Of a DNA stretch of 64,000 nt, positions 23,781-35,772 are shown one piece after another (position 1 is the first letter of the stretch; each line of letters starts with the position of its first letter). Both the position numbers and the translations under genes were made by a program. The notes beneath the pieces were generated by a model. That model did no database searches, was not told the DNA's origin, and saw only the letters and a program-made list of their open reading frames with translations. Origin of the DNA: [Phialemoniopsis] sp. UDSM-2020 (Eukaryota > Ascomycota > Sordariomycetes > Thyridiales > Thyridiaceae); contig JAEILZ010000004.1 in assembly GCA_018873225.1 (NCBI GenBank), positions 2,480,001 to 2,544,000 on the forward strand, read 5' to 3'.

Positions 23781-24090
23781 TACGCAACTCTGTATTATCT
23801 ACAACTTGGGGTGTATGATACTAGATGTACAAGTAAAGATGAATATACCAAACTGATGATAATCACACAATGCATGTAATATGAGAACATGAACTGCACG
23901 GCCTAATGAAGTTATGGTGGGTGAGCGCTAATCATAGTAGACTACAAGTCCGTAAACGTCAGCTGCAGATACCCGCCGCTTAGTGATGCTACTAGAATGA
24001 GAATGGGTTTTGTAATCAACTCGTTGACTCCCTTCGGGCAGCATCTCCTACAACTTGAATCTTGACGTTAGCAACAGCCGAGATAAAATC
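23781..24090. other. Intergenic, between MetRS and NAT9-like genes
   Basis: Some 310 AT-richer bases contain the MetRS 3' UTR and the promoter of the next plus-strand gene. Nothing further recognised. Confidence 0.45.
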
Positions 24091-24964
24091 ATGAAAATCA
24101 ATGAGCATACGGGTAAGTAATGGTATCTCCAGCTTGCAACATGCCCTTCCATGAACTCAGAACGCTTTGACTTACAATCTTATCCAGCTGTGCGATCCTC
24201 AAAGGTGTTGCTCGTGCCTTATGATCGGCGACATGTTTTGAAGTATCACCAATGGATGGAAGATCCAGTAAGTTGCTTCTTAGATTTTCAATTTCTGACT
24301 TCTGATGATTCACGACATTGACGCACTCTGCGCATAGGCAATACAGGAGGCAACAGCTTCAGAACGGCTCACCCTTGACGAAGAATATGAGAATCAAGAG
24401 TCATGGCGGGCATCGCATGACAAGCTCACTTTTATCCTCTGTCAGCCGTTGGACAGCTCTAAAGAGATTGAAGCTGCCAAAGCCGATGTTGACGATGCCC
24501 CGGACCGCATGGTCGGCGACATCAACTTCTTCCTCTACCCCTGGGACGACGATGAAGAAGACAGCAAGCAGAAGGGCACATCAGCGCAGGAACCGGTCTA
24601 CTACGTCGGCGAGGTCGACATCATGATCGCAGACCAGAGCCACAGGGGCCAGGGTCTGGGGACCGCCGCGGTGCTCACCTTCCTGCACTACATTTACAGG
24701 AACCTGAAGGGGATCCTGCGCGAGTACGCAGACAGCCAAGACAGCGAGGCGAAAGACCAAGTGCACGCCCTCAAATTATTTATGGTCAAGATCAAGGCCA
24801 AGAACACGTCGAGTATCGCGCTGTTCAAGCGTCTGGGCTTTGAGCAGCAGGGCGAAGTGAACTACTTTGGAGAGATCAAGATGGTGCTGGAAGACTACCA
24901 TCCGCTGTTGACCAAACTCCCGGAAGGCTTTGAGGAGTTGCCATATGAGCGAGCAGCGAATTGA
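24091..24964 (+). CDS. GNAT acetyltransferase, NAT9 type
   Basis: Predicted cytosolic N-acetyltransferase similar to animal NAT9. Exons: 24091-24112, 24188-24267 and 24338-24964, giving 242 residues. The N-terminus MKINEHTAVRSSKVLLVPY and RRHVLKYHQWMEDP, then EATASERLTLDEEYENQESW, reproduce the NAT9 opening, which supports the two 5' exons. The acetyl-CoA loop is RGQGLGTAAV (about residue 140), followed by NTSSIALFKRLGFEQQGEVNYF, the usual end of the GNAT fold. An acidic insert (DDDEEDSKQKG) sits before the acetyl-CoA motif. The acceptor substrate is not evident. Confidence 0.88.
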
Positions 24965-25135
24965 GTACAGAGCAGGATATAGCAAGCATGCGTCATGAAT
25001 ATGTGTAAATTGAAGCAATCATTGAAATCTATAAATCTGATCTATCATCCCAAGATCATCTATCATTAAGCGCCTTCATTAACCTTTTCCCAAAGCCCAA
25101 ATCAGTTGAATCATGATGGCTTATCATCAAGTTCC

Positions 25136-26241
25136 TCATGAAGAAGAAACGCCAAACCTCTCCTGGTACTTGACCAAGAGCTCCTGGTTGATATTCGACC
25201 CACCGCACACGACGAGCACAATGTTCTTGGTCGCCCACTCCTCGTCCGTCAGCCCTTTACCCAGGCACCGCCGCAGGTCGCCATTGTACGCCGTGGCCAC
25301 CGTCGCGCCGCACGCGGGCTCGACGAGGATGCGCGCGTCGTCGAGGAACCGCGACAGGCCCAGCACGGCGTCGGCGTCGCTGAGCACGGCGCTCACGACG
25401 TTCCCGCCACTATCCCTCACGCACTCGAACGCCCGCGCCGCCACCCTCGTCGCCCCCAGCGACGTTGCGACCGACGTGATGCCGGGCAGCGTGACGAGCT
25501 CGCCGGCCACCACGCTCGCGTTGAGGCTGTGCGCCCCCTGCGTCTCCATGGCCAGCACGCGCGGCGCGCCCGTACGGGAATCCGAGATGGGCCCGCCGTA
25601 CACGCGCTCTATTCCTTGCACGAGCCCGGCGAGTAAGCCTCCTCCGCCGACGCTGCAGACCACGCCGTCGAGGGGCCGCCCGCGCATCTGGTCCGCCAGC
25701 TCGTCGATGAGCGACTCGGCGCCCTCCCAGACGTGCGGGTGGTCGAAGGGCGGGACGTACACCCCCGTGCTGCCCTCGGGCACGCTGGCGAGCAGGACCT
25801 CGCGCAGGTGGGCGTCGGCCTGGGCCCAGTTGTCGCCGATGACGACGACCTCGGCGCCGAGGTCGCGCAGTCGGCGGATCATGAGGTCCGGGGTCGTGGT
25901 CGGCACGACGATGGTCGCCGGCCGGCCGAGGGCCACGGCGGCGGTGGTGCAGGCCAGCCCTGCGTTGCCTCCGGAGGAGCAGAAGAAGCGCACCGAGGTC
26001 GAGGCCGGGGCCGACGAGGCTGCGCGAGACACGAGGTTGCCGATGCCGCGCGACTTGAAGGAGCCTGAGGGCTGGAGGTTCTCAAGCTTGAGGAAGATGT
26101 TGCTACAGAGTTGATGTTAGACTTCTGTTCTAGCGATGGGGGACTTGGTACGAACCAGCCAGCTGCTTTAGATATGGGCGTTGAGTAGATGCATGGTGTA
26201 GAGATCCACGGGCAAGGGTAGTCTTCCTTGAGGGATCCCAT
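25136..26241 (-). CDS. L-serine/L-threonine dehydratase (PLP fold type II)
   Basis: Pyridoxal-phosphate enzyme that deaminates serine or threonine to pyruvate or 2-oxobutyrate. Exons: 26241-26157 and 26103-25136, giving 350 residues. The Schiff-base Lys45 lies in PSGSFKSRG, the substrate loop is SSGGNAG, and the phosphate-binding loop is VGGGGLLAG. The C-terminal VVCGGSNIN is standard. There is no ACT regulatory domain, so it fits the short catabolic fungal and animal serine dehydratases and not biosynthetic Ilv1. The coding sequence is very GC-rich, which creates a 333-codon open frame on the opposite strand. The start MGSLKEDYPCPWISTPCIYS is well placed, with WISTPCIYS typical of the family N-terminus. 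Confidence 0.93.
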
Positions 26242-27910
26242 TGTGTTGAAGGGTTGGTCTGGGGTGTAAGAAGTCTTGACGGGTTAATTATGTGAAGTCA
26301 AGACACTACTGTATAACAGTGGTATAAGAGGTGAGATGAAAGTAGTCAATGAGATTCAGTCAATGTGCCCGGACACACAGAAGATGGCACCTGGGATATT
26401 TCAATGTTTCGAGATGTCTCGAGAGAAGCTACATTGAAGATTGTTCTAGATGTGTCTCTCTCTCTCTGTCTACTCTGACCGACACGGAGTCGGAGGGCGG
26501 TTTCGGGCCTGCCACCAGCAGCACAGTTTCTTGCCGCAACCACCGCCAGACCCGCAAGTCCCGGGGACCTGGGAGCGTTTTGGTAGAGTGAAAAATCGGT
26601 TTCCGCCCTTCCTGTGACAAGCTGTGGGGCCTGTGAAAAAAGGCCGGCCGGCGCCAAACTATCACCAACTTTTTTGGTACATGTACCTGCTGATGTATTC
26701 AATTACCCTATAACTTCCCCATAATTACCCTATACTTACCCTATAGATAGCTCGCCTTTACCCTATAGAATTCCACTCCTTCTCCAGACCTTCCATCTCG
26801 AGGATCACCTTGTCCCCTTGGGTGGAAAGTTTCAGATAGGAACGCGCGTGCTGACACCCTCGTCACCTTCCATCTCCCGCACGTTGGCCCCTGTAAGTGA
26901 GCGTTCGTTTTAGTCGAACCACTCATCATTGTGACGCGATCACACCCTTTACCCCTGGAAAGGGTGAGTTTTGGTAGGCGTGTGAACTTCGAGATAAGAA
27001 GGTGCTCAACCATCGACTTATTTGAGCACGGCAGGTCGTGATCCTTTCTACCTTGGACCGATGATAGACGGGACCCTGGTAGCGTAGTGGAGTGAAGTGA
27101 CGGAAACCCTTCCGTAGCCAACCTGGTGTTAATGATACATGTTATGACCTGATATCCTCAACACTTACACTGAGCGAGTGGGATGTGTCCTGTCTAGATA
27201 CGCAGGTACGGGGTAGTAGCACGGCGAGCGGAGAACGCCGCCGCGGCGCATCATGGTTACCCCAGAATCGGGACCCTTGGCTCATCGAAAGTATACGTAC
27301 CGATCGGGTACATGTTGTCAGATCACTCGCGGGCAATGACCTCCGTTCGCATCACCATGCCAATCTTCTCATCCTGCTTGCTCAAGGAGGCATTAGTTAC
27401 TGCGAAAGATTCCGGGGGATGAGATCAGTGTTGGGCCAAACTGGATCTCATGATCTCCGATGCACGGAGTCGATGGATAAACGTACCTACCTCGTACGCG
27501 CAGCTTTGTGACTATGGGACTTGCTTGACTGGCAGGGCAGCGAGGAGGACGAAGAGTATTCCAAGCGTAGTCACTTGAGCAGGTCACGCGGTCTATACTT
27601 CAGTTCTTGTGAGGAAGTCTCCTGCTTTTATTTGCAGGGACATTTGAAAGTAAGTTGTATTTGAAGCACCAAGCAACTTGAACGACCACAAAGAGTCGCC
27701 CAATGCTTGGCTAGGTTGATAGTGTAGGAGAGACTGATACAGACGGATGTTGGATCGTCCGCCGAATGAAATTTTCATGGGTAAAACAGCTCAATAGAGA
27801 CTGGAAAGCATGTAAGATCTGCAATGTACCCTGTTGGCATCTCGTTGAGGAGAACCTGTCATGCCAGGGTGTCGAGAACCCGGCCGGGCCATTTGCCATA
27901 CACCGCACAC
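26242..27910. other. 1.7-kb intergenic region upstream of the serine dehydratase gene
   Basis: The stretch holds the dehydratase promoter and the 3' UTR of the copper ATPase gene. It contains a short CT repeat near 26,455-26,466 and an 11-bp-phased minisatellite at 26,703-26,767, listed separately. Short open frames show no recognisable content. Confidence 0.45.
26703..26767. repeat. 11-bp-phased TTACCCTATA minisatellite
   Basis: Four exact copies of TTACCCTATA start at 26703, 26725, 26736 and 26758. The offsets are 22, 11 and 22, all multiples of 11. The skipped slot at 26714 holds a 7-of-10 match (CTTCCCCATA). It lies about 460 bases upstream of the serine dehydratase start codon. It is not the fungal telomere unit, whose complement is CCCTAA. 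Confidence 0.75.
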
Positions 27911-30900
27911 CTAGACTTTGGACCATCGCAGGAGAATGGCGGCCGCGATGACGGGCAGCACGCTCACAAGCTCGCCCAAGCCCGCAAACTCGGGAGGGAT
28001 TCGAGCTTTGACGAAAGCGCCGGCTCCCAGCAGCACAGCGAACAGGTTGTACACGAAGCTCCAGCCGAAGTTGAAGACGATCCTGCGCATGGCCTTCTTG
28101 CTCACGCGGATCGTGGTCACGATGCCGGCAACGTTCGGGCGCATGAGCACGACGTCGGCGGCCGACTGGGCGATTTCGGTGCCGCCTTCATTCATGTGGA
28201 TGCCAATGGTGGCCTGGGCAAGCGCCGCCGCGTCATTTGTGCCGTCGCCGCAGAAGATGACGACCGGTGGTTGTCCGTTCTTCCCTTGAATGTTACGACG
28301 CTCGGTGAGCAAGCTCTGAATATACTCCTTCTTGTCGCCTGGAGTGCATCGCGAGCGAATGCTCGATTCTGGAATACTGAGCTGCGCTGCAACAGAGCAT
28401 ACCGCACCGTGGTCATCGCCAGAGATGATGTGCACTTTAACACCAGAAGAAGTCAGGAGTTCGACAGTAGAGGAAGCATCCAGTCTAATTGAATCTTCGA
28501 GACCCAGAACCGCGGCTAGAGTGCCATCAATAGTGAAACAGAAAGCCGTGTAGCCTTTGGAGAGTACCGTCTCGACTTGCAGGTTCGATTCGAGTGAAAG
28601 CCAGCGACAATTTCCGGCTTGCAGGAGAGCCCCTTTCGATTTGCCTTGGACACCTTTGCCAACAAGCGTTTTCTGATCGGAACAGGATGCTGCTATGATA
28701 CCCTGTGACTTTAGGTGAGATGCTACCGCAACTGACACGGGATGTTTGATGTCGGCAGTCAGACCCAGCAGCAGTGCCTTGATGTGCTCATGATCGTCAC
28801 CGAGATATGTCTCCTCGACCACAGTAAGCTTACCCTCGGTCAAGGTACCGGTCTTGTCGAAAACGACATGGGCTGTGTCTTGGGCAACTTGAATAGCTTC
28901 CGCAGACTTGATAACAACACCTTTCTCGGCAGCTACGCCGCTTGCAATCACGACAACCATGGGCACCGCTAGACCGATTGCACAGGGGCAAGATACAATC
29001 AAGACGGTGATTGCGTATGTGATGGCTTGGATGGTGGCTTCGGCGCCAGACTGGCCCCGAACGGCAACGCCGACGGCAATCCAGATGACAAAGGTAATGA
29101 TGGCGAGAGCGACGACAACCGGGACAAAGTAGGAAGCAATACGATCGGCGATGTCCTGAATTTTGGGCTTGGAGAGCTTGGCTTCATCTACCATGGAAGC
29201 GATGGTACTGATGGTGTTGTCTCCCGGTACGCGTGTCAGTCGCACAACGAGCGCCCCTGGGCCGTTGACCGAGCCTGCAATCGCTGAGGACTTGGCTTGC
29301 TTGACGACGGGGGAGGATTCGCCGGTGATCATAGACTCATCAACCTCGGACGACCCCGAGAGGACAGTGCCGTCGGTTGGAACCCTCGCTTCAGGTGCCA
29401 CCTTGAATATGTCACCATACTGCAATAGCCGTGCATCGATCTCAATGTCGCCTGCCTCCGTGACCACCAGGGCTTTCTCGGCTTGGAGGGACTGCATCGA
29501 AATGGACTCCACCGCTTTTTGGCGGGCCAGAGCACTGACATATCTGCCCACCATGATCAAGGTGACGAGCAGGGTGCTAGTCTCGAAGAATTCACCAGAC
29601 GAAAGGGGGTTTCCCGAGACTAGATAGCCAAAAGACACAACTGAGAAGATGTACGCGGCGCTGGTGCTGAGGACAATGAGCAGGTCCATCTCGATGACCC
29701 GCGAGAAGATGAGACCTTTGAGTGCCTTAGGGTAGAATGGCCCGGCAATTGCGAACTGAATGATAGTTGCCAGAGCAAGAGAGGCCGAACCGTACGCAGT
29801 CTCATGCTCGGGCAGAGGCGCCCATGCCAAAACGAGGACCGGGATCGTCAAAATGGCCGATAGCAGAGTCATATACCCAACATTGCGGACATGCTTGCTA
29901 CCAGCTTGAAGAGTTGGATCCGGACGCGGTGGAGCAAGTTTGAGCGGACCACCCTCCCAGCCGCCCTCGAGCAGATCTCTCGCACCAATGATTTTCGAGT
30001 CGAACGAAATGTTGACCGTTCCTCTATCGACGAGTCTCATATCAGTGACTCCCATAGGCCAGGGGAGGTTGACAAATGCAGAGGCGTCGCCACCGGGAGC
30101 AACCACATCGATGCTGGAGCCTTGGTTCGTGATTCTCTCGAACTTGAATTCCGTGGTTCTCTCAAGGTGCTTTACAACGTCCACAGCAGACATTTCTCCT
30201 GCGAGGTCGAACTCGGCCCGAGAGAGGACCAGGCTGACCTTGAGCTGCTGGACAGCGGGAAGCATCCCAAGAGTTCGCTCGAGCTTGGTCTCACATCCCG
30301 TGCATGTCATTCCCGAGATACTGAGAATGACATGGTCCTTTTCAGTACTTGCGATACCTTTCTCAAGGTCTCCGGGCCGAGGAATGGATTGGGTGCTTGT
30401 CTGTCCGTGCCCTAAAGGAGCTTGCTGAGGGGCGTCGCAGCAGGAATCAGTGCAGCCACCTGGTTCCCCGTCCCCTTCGTCATCGTTGCAAGGACGGCGG
30501 GTACACTTCTTGTCCACAGAGCGGCGTGCTCGCGGACGAGTCTTCCCGCACTGGGCATCAGCGCAGCCAGTGGCGCATGCGACATCTTTCACGGAGCTGC
30601 GCGCGCTCTTTGTGGAGCGAGGCCGGCTGCGAGGCTGACGTTCCTTTGGAATGCAGCACGTCTCTTGCCCAAGAGCCACAAGAGCACGACAGATACAGCC
30701 CAAAGCCTCGAGCTTGGAAGCGTAGGTCTGGCGAGTCTTCCGAGAGTGATCGGCGCAAGGCTTGCCTGTCTTGCCGCCATCGCAGGAGCTGTCGCCATCT
30801 CCTACCGCCCAGAGATATTAGTAAATTCCATCGTTTACCAGACATGAAGATCGTGAGATCTACGTATCGAACCGGAGTGTCTACTTACCACACTCTCGCA

Positions 30901-31642
30901 GCGCAAGGCGGTCGAGACAGGTGGTGTCACAGCAGGGCGTGGTCTTGCCCTCGCAACAGCTGGGTCGGGGATCAGGCTTGTCCTTGGGCGAGTCACAGCA
31001 CTCATCTTGACAGCCTTTGGGATCCGGCTTCTTGTCTTGCGACAAACAGCACTGATCCTTGCAATCCGAGATGCGTTCCTTGGGAGAGTCGCAGCAATCA
31101 TCCTGGCAGCCCAGGGTCTCTTGCTTCCTGTCTTGCGAATTGCAGCACTGATCCTCGCAGTTCGAGACGCTCTCCTTGGAGCCCAGGGGAGCCGGAGCGC
31201 CCTGCACACAACATCCAGACGGAGCTGCTGTCTCAGAGCAGCCGTCGCTTACAGCATCGTCGCAACATTTCTTCGCGCACTTTGAGGCCTTGGCTTCGGT
31301 GATTTTCGCCGAGCAGCAGTCATCCTTACATCCAGCATCGACCTGGGATGTAGGGGTTGCAGCAGGTGGTCCGTCTTGATCGCAACAGTCCTTGCCACAC
31401 TGCGAGACCACTGGCTTGCAGCAGTCCTCGCTCTTGTCATCGCCGCAGCAATCGTCAATCACAGGGTTTTGAGGCTCGCCTGAAGCGCCGGCGCTGTTTT
31501 CAGAGGTCGAAGGCGGTCCGCAGCAGCTGCCACAGTCGTCGTCTTGAACCTCCGAAATCGCAGCCGATGGAGGCGCGCTTGGCTCGGGAATGGCAACGGC
31601 AGGCGCCGCGGGCGGGCCACAACAGCCAGATCCGCAAGCCAT
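27911..31642 (-). CDS. Copper-exporting P1B-ATPase with Cys-rich N-terminal region
   Basis: Copper(I) transporting ATPase of the CrpA/Ccc2 type; likely role is copper detoxification or delivery at the plasma or a secretory membrane. Exons: 31642-30889 and 30801-27911, giving 1214 residues. Residues 1-375 hold more than 50 Cys, many as CxDxCC (CKDDCC, CEDQCC, CQDECC), including a 32-residue tandem duplication. One heavy-metal domain has GMTCTGC at 415-421; a second domain-like stretch lacks CxxC. The pump core has TGESSPV, the metal site CPC at 856-858, DKTGT at 900-904, HP at 938-939 and GDGTNDAAAL. The start at MACGSGCCG was chosen because the longer open frame upstream has no Cys pattern. 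Fungal copper exporters with Cys-rich N-termini are known; the extreme content here is notable. Confidence 0.93.
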
Positions 31643-32056
31643 GTTTGCCCTGGTCAATTGAATGGGTTCTTTGAAGTCGGTCACTGTATAAATTGAAGTA
31701 TGAAGGCGAGTAAGAAGATGGTGCGGGTAGTGAGAAGTGCGAGTTTCATGTGTGTTCTGGAATGCCAAGACGGGCTGCGACCACATCAAACTTGACGATC
31801 TAAGGTCCGAGGGCAGCAAATTGCACTCAACAACACGCACAGTTATCACCAAAACATTTGAGGATATCAAGACGCGTTATTCTTTGATCAATTCTGGTCA
31901 TCAATTAAGTTTTGGTCAATTTTCGTAGTAGCCGTGGTATCATGAGCCAGATCCCGTACAACGCTATGCCATTCCTTTGTCGCCTCCCATATAAGTACCA
32001 TTTTCTAGCTTCATAAATCAATGCTGGGTAGCTGGGCTGTTTCTGAACAGTCACGC
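31643..32056. other. Intergenic, upstream of the copper ATPase
   Basis: About 410 bases contain the copper ATPase promoter and the 3' UTR of the polymerase delta subunit gene. I could not pick out a metal-response element with confidence. Confidence 0.4.
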
Positions 32057-33769
32057 TTATATGGTGGCAATTTTGAAGCGCGTGACGTCGAGAGTCTCCG
32101 TGTCTATCAAAACCAGCTCCTTCGACTCTGAGAATGAAGGCACGGCAACCAGTCGGACAGTCTGTCCCTCGGGGCCCGAGATGATCTTTGTACCAAACTC
32201 CGGCTGCCCTCCGACGAAGTAGAGGTGCGGGCATGCGGTTAGGACGAACGGGTCATCATCTTGGAATGGGTAGCTCCCTGGAGAATGTGTTAGTAAGTAG
32301 GCAAGCGTTGGCCCTCATAGAGCTCACTTACACAGTGTATCTGGCGCGGTCGGTGCGCAGCAGCGCCATCTGCACATAGCCTCCATCATGCCCAGCCGAT
32401 CGTCGCTGTCGACATACTTGAACAGATCGTCCAAGTTTTGCCCTCCAGTACCCAATATCCTCCACCCTTCAACCTCTCCGTCCCAGGGGTTCGTGACTGT
32501 GTCAAACCAGCCCGGCTCCTTGGCGCCTGGCACCGCGGCAAAAGACCTAGACTTAGGGAACATAGCCGTATGAATAGGTTGCTGCGGGAAGCTCGCGTTG
32601 GCCGGGTCCGTGGACCCCGGTAGTAGCGTGACGGGCATCGACGGGAGAAGCTCCGACAGGAAGTCGTCAAATAATTGCGAAGGGATGGCATTGTAGGTAC
32701 TAGCATCATAGCCATACTTCTTGTGCTGCTTCTTTTCCGTGCTCGCCTCTTCGTCATCGCGAGGTGCTCGGTCGACCGATATCGAGTTGCCGGCGATGAT
32801 GAGCCGGTTGATCTGCGCCAACTCCTTTTGCGCAGCGGGGTCAAGCGCCTCGCCAAGGAGATACTCCAGTAGAAGATTCAACTCCATAGCGTATGACGTA
32901 TCGGAGCCTGAAAAGTTGAGACCGGACACAATAGCAATCTTCGATCCAGAACCACTATGCGAGCCGCCGTCCGTCATCTCCACATCCTCTTGCTTCACCT
33001 TCTCCTTCTTGACTGAGCTTGTGCCGTTGGTTGCGGACTTCTTTGTCAGGTGCCATCGCTCTGGCTGCGGTGGCAGATCTGGGAACTTGATATCAATAAC
33101 CTCAAAGTCTCCCTGCGCATTCTCCGTGCCCATGACGCCGATGATGCAGCCGGTCACCAGCAGCACTGTCTTCAACACGTCACCAACAAGCCTGATGCGA
33201 CCAGATTCGTCCTCCAACATGATTGCATCTCGGTCGTCTTCCGACCAGTACTTTTGGACAAAGTTCGGCGCAGATATCCATCGCTGAGCTCATCTGTCAG
33301 TTACTTCGCATCGAGCCTGTTACTCACGATACTCGATGACTTACATCCTTGGAGACATCATCCAAAATGCTGGGTTTGAGCGGCATATCCATGTATACCG
33401 TTCCAGCTACCCAGCACAGCTCACCCTGTCTCACATCGAGCACTCTCTCGACCTTTTTCGCTGCCTCTCCGCCGATGACAACCTCGTCGAATGCTGCTGC
33501 GGATATCTCATCAACTGCAGGCTTGATTTTGGTGAGCCGGAGAAAGTACATGTCTCCATACTGTTGCTGGTACTGCCTGTCCTTCTCCAGTTTGAAGGTA
33601 CTCAAGGGTTTGTAATGAGATTGCTCCCTTTCAGCGACATGCGCCGCCGCATCGCCCCTGCCAAAAGGTGAGTTCGAAGCTCTATACATAATTTGGAAAA
33701 AGAAGGGTTGAAAATGACTTACGAAGGGTTTTGCAGCAGACTGCCGGCCACATCAGACAGAGCCACCAT
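32057..33769 (-). CDS. POL31: DNA polymerase delta subunit 2
   Basis: Small (B) subunit of replicative DNA polymerase delta; it bridges the catalytic subunit and Pol32 and is also found with polymerase zeta. Exons: 33769-33723, 33657-33345, 33283-32332 and 32277-32057, giving 510 residues. The OB-fold part includes MYFLRLTKIKP, VLDVRQGELCWVAGTVYMDM and IMLEDESGRIRLVG. The inactive calcineurin-like phosphoesterase part includes KIAIVSGLNFSG, LIIAGNSIS, VTLLPGSTDPANASFPQQP and ACPHLYFVGGQPEF. These are diagnostic. A Lys/Glu-rich linker joins the two domains. MBF/E2F-like sites lie just upstream. It diverges from the YTM1 gene. Confidence 0.95.
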
Positions 33770-34096
33770 CTCGAGTATTTTGCGCAAAGTTTTGATGTGT
33801 AACAGTGAGGACTGCTTCCCGACCAAGGTAATCTTGGTGACGACGACGCGATAAAGCGCTGGCGGACGCGATTTGGCGCGTTAATTGAATGCCTGTGGCT
33901 GATTTTCGATAGTGGCAGCATCAGCGGAGTTTTCATTGGCCAGCGCCACAAATGCGGGGTAAGGCTACAGCAAGGCTGGACCCCTGCAGTGGCTACCGAA
34001 AAAAAAGTTTCGAGCTACGACTTTCGGCCGATCTTTTTGGGGATCCTGAGATCCGGCATAATTTCACATTCAGCACGATCAAGTTCGAGCATTGCA
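33770..34096. promoter_or_regulatory. Divergent promoter of POL31 and YTM1
   Basis: The 327 bases between two start codons hold both promoters. Within 36 bases (33846-33881) there are two ACGCG cores (33846-33850, 33866-33870) and one CGCGT (33877-33881), overlapping TTTGGCGCG (33872-33880). ACGCG is the core of the fungal MBF (MluI box) site and TTTGGCGC is the E2F consensus; both drive G1/S expression of replication genes. The cluster is 77-112 bases upstream of the POL31 ATG. Function is inferred, not shown. Confidence 0.5.
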
Positions 34097-35624
34097 ATGG
34101 CGACAGCAACGGAAATTCAGGCCGCCTTGGAGCCCGAGGCGGCCCAGGTGAAAGTCATCTTCACCACTACCGACGAGGACATTCAACTTCCTGAGACGAA
34201 ACGGCAGCTGCTTGTCCCGGCTGGTAAGTTTTCTCAAGCTCTGAATCCATTGATGCATAACACTCATGCTAACTCCTAATATAGACATCCGAAGATATGG
34301 CCTGTCGCGCATTCTCAACTCCGAGTCCATGCTCGGCACCTCCACAGCTATCCCATTCGACTTCCTCGTCAACGGTACATTCCTCCGAACGACTCTCGAG
34401 GACTACCTCAAGGAGAATGGCCTCTCCTTCGAAACACAGATCACCCTACAGTACGTCCGGAGTTTGATACCGCCGGTCTACGAGGCGAGCTTCGAGCACG
34501 ACGATTGGGTCAGCGCCGTGGACGTGCTTTCGGCGACCTCGGCTGCGGGGCGATGGTCGGGAGACAGCTTCGCTCAGGGTCAAGACCGCATTCTTTCAGC
34601 TTCCTACGACGGCCTGCTCAGGATATGGAACGGCTCGGGCCAAGTCATTGCGACATCTCCCGCGGGCAGTCTCGGCGGTCACACAGCAAGCGTCAAGGCC
34701 GCCAAGTTCCTTTCATCATCTCAGATCGCCTCTGCCGGTATGGATAGGACGGTTCGGATCTGGAAGTACAGCGAGAGCGACGACCATTTCAGCGGCACAT
34801 TGAAGCCGACGCTAGAGCTATACGGCCACAAGGGCAACATTGAGTCGGTGGATGTAGATGGCAAGGCCAAGCGAGTCCTGACCGCGTCGGCGGACGGATC
34901 AATCGCTCTGTGGTCATCATCAAAGGCCTCCGCACCCGACGCGCCAACCGAGCTGCTCCCCGCCACCCACGCAACAAAGCGTAGAAAGCTGACTTCGTCC
35001 GTCACTGTGCCTCAAAAGGGTGCGCTATCCATGATGAACGTCCACAACGCTCCTGCCAACGCCGCCGTCTTCGATCCTCGCGACAGGACCGTTGGCTACT
35101 CAGTCTCGCATGACCACACCCTTCGCACCCTTGATCTTACGACCGGCGCCGTCGTGAGCACCCTTACCACATCCAACCCGCTCCTCTCTCTATGCGCCCT
35201 TCCCGGGATTTCGACGCCGCTCCTGGCAGCGGGTACCTCGGCGCGAAACGTCACTCTTGTCGACCCGCGTGCATCTGCCACAACCACTTCGGTAATGACA
35301 TTAAGAGGGCATCTTAACAAGGTTGTCAGCCTCGCTGCATCCCCCGACAGCAACTACGCGCTCGTCTCGGGCTCCCACGACGGCACCGTCCGCATCTGGG
35401 ATCTGCGTAGTGTCCGACCTACCAGCAAGGACGATGGTACGGGCAGTGTGAGCGAAGCCGTGTACGTGATTGACCGGGAGAGCAGGGAGGGCAAGAAGCG
35501 CGCTCTGGCTGGCGAGGGCTGCAAGGTGTTTGGTGTGGCATGGGATAAATCCTGGGGTATTGTGAGTGGTGGCGAGGATAAGAGGGTACAAATCAATAGG
35601 GGTCGTGACATTATCGCGTCCTAA
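34097..35624 (+). CDS. YTM1: Ribosome biogenesis WD-repeat protein Ytm1 (WDR12)
   Basis: Subunit of the Nop7/PeBoW (Erb1-Nop7-Ytm1) complex needed for 25S and 5.8S rRNA maturation in the nucleolus. Exons: 34097-34223 and 34285-35624, giving 488 residues. The first 90 residues form the NLE domain, the site removed by the AAA-ATPase Rea1: [18 protein letters not shown], then [10 protein letters not shown] and [19 protein letters not shown]. Seven WD repeats follow, for example [56 protein letters not shown] and [12 protein letters not shown]. Size and order fit the family. The alternative upstream ATG in the same frame (33989) would add a polar leader and is unlikely. Confidence 0.95.
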
Positions 35625-35772
35625 GGCGTTCAACTGGATTTAAAAGCGTCGTTATTCATAGAATAGAACCATCGATACCCGAGATCCTTTCGTCCTCGTG
35701 CGAGAGCTTTGATGAGAATCCCTCGTGAAGTCCATCTGACCTTTTGGATATCGTACCCTGAGCCGTCTAGGG

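Noticed and set aside
25113..26114. 333-codon plus-strand open frame
   Set aside because: Shadow of the GC-rich serine dehydratase gene; Ser/Thr/Pro/Ala pattern only.
26703..26767. Telomere-like repeat
   Set aside because: The unit is TTACCCTATA with an 11-bp period, not CCCTAA with a 6-bp period, and the flanks are ordinary single-copy genes.
30349..31302. 317-codon plus-strand open frame
   Set aside because: Antisense to the Cys-rich repeats of the copper ATPase; its apparent repeats are the complement of those.
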